Positions 63,965 to 64,000 of a DNA stretch of 64,000 nt are shown one piece after another; positions within the stretch are counted from its first letter, which is position 1; every line of letters starts with the position of its first letter. The DNA comes from Listeria innocua (GTDB lineage: Bacteria; Bacillota; Bacilli; Lactobacillales; Listeriaceae): assembly GCF_028596125.1 (NCBI RefSeq), contig NZ_CP117229.1:2650001-2714000 (forward strand), given 5' to 3'. Below the pieces are notes generated by a model. That model did no database searches, had not been told where the DNA came from, and saw only the letters and a list, made by a program, of their open reading frames with translations. Both the position numbers and the translations under genes were made by a program.

Positions 63965-64000
63965 ATGTAAATACCTCCAATAAAATACTATATCATTTTA

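Overview
The window looks like a stretch of a Listeria chromosome (Listeria sensu stricto: L. monocytogenes or a close relative). The reasons are the low G+C, Bacillota-type ribosome binding sites, and a gene order (cydABCD - tadA - lde - serS - pabA/pabBC - dacA - topB/recQ - guaB - bgl PTS - gshF - ychF - kat) that matches what I remember of the lmo2715-lmo2785 end of the L. monocytogenes chromosome. The species cannot be fixed by reading alone. Several sugar-PTS clusters that I recall from strain EGD-e (near the LacI gene, after gshF, and between ychF and kat) are absent here.

Layout. 1-4.9 kb: leftward cydABCD operon (cytochrome bd oxidase and its ABC exporter) behind Rex-like sites; tadA follows. 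5.9-14 kb: acyl-CoA ligase, a sugar-phosphate isomerase with a divergent MerR gene, GNAT and VOC proteins, a MarR-MATE efflux pair, a PucR-like regulator and a MerR-cupin pair. 14-20 kb: HAD phosphatase, PH-like protein, LacI, CorC/HlyC membrane protein, sirtuin, Cdd1-like protein, the Lde efflux pump, an SH3 protein and transaldolase. 21-32 kb: Crp/Fnr regulator, a BmrA-like exporter, TfoX-C protein, T-box-controlled serS, stress protein, pabA-pabBC, and a heterodimeric ABC exporter. 32-44 kb: dacA, CocE hydrolase, recQ-topB, guaB with a long leader, a macrodomain protein, an ABC-F protein, and a small RNA that contains a possible 36-residue peptide. 44-50 kb: a beta-glucoside PTS operon with a ROK kinase and an RpiR regulator. 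50-64 kb: an ABC transporter operon, gshF, a bacteriocin-type ABC transporter without a bacteriocin, an MFS pump with a leader peptide, an SMI1/KNR4 protein, ychF and catalase.

The main non-genic structure is chromosome-level. I count six exact and four one-mismatch copies of the ParB/Spo0J site parS (TGTTNCACGTGAAACA) between 16 and 61 kb. There are also two exact and two one-mismatch copies of the Noc-binding sequence (ATTTCCCGGGAAAT) between 12 and 60 kb. Together they mark this as an origin-proximal segregation and nucleoid-occlusion domain laid over ordinary metabolic genes. Some sites lie inside coding sequences, one lies between a ribosome binding site and a start codon, and several lie between stop codons and terminators.

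The most promising undescribed items are the 36-codon reading frame inside the small RNA at 44.0-44.3 kb, the 23-codon leader in front of the MFS pump at 58.4 kb, the lactococcin-972-type transporter lacking its bacteriocin gene, and the attenuator-like leader of guaB.
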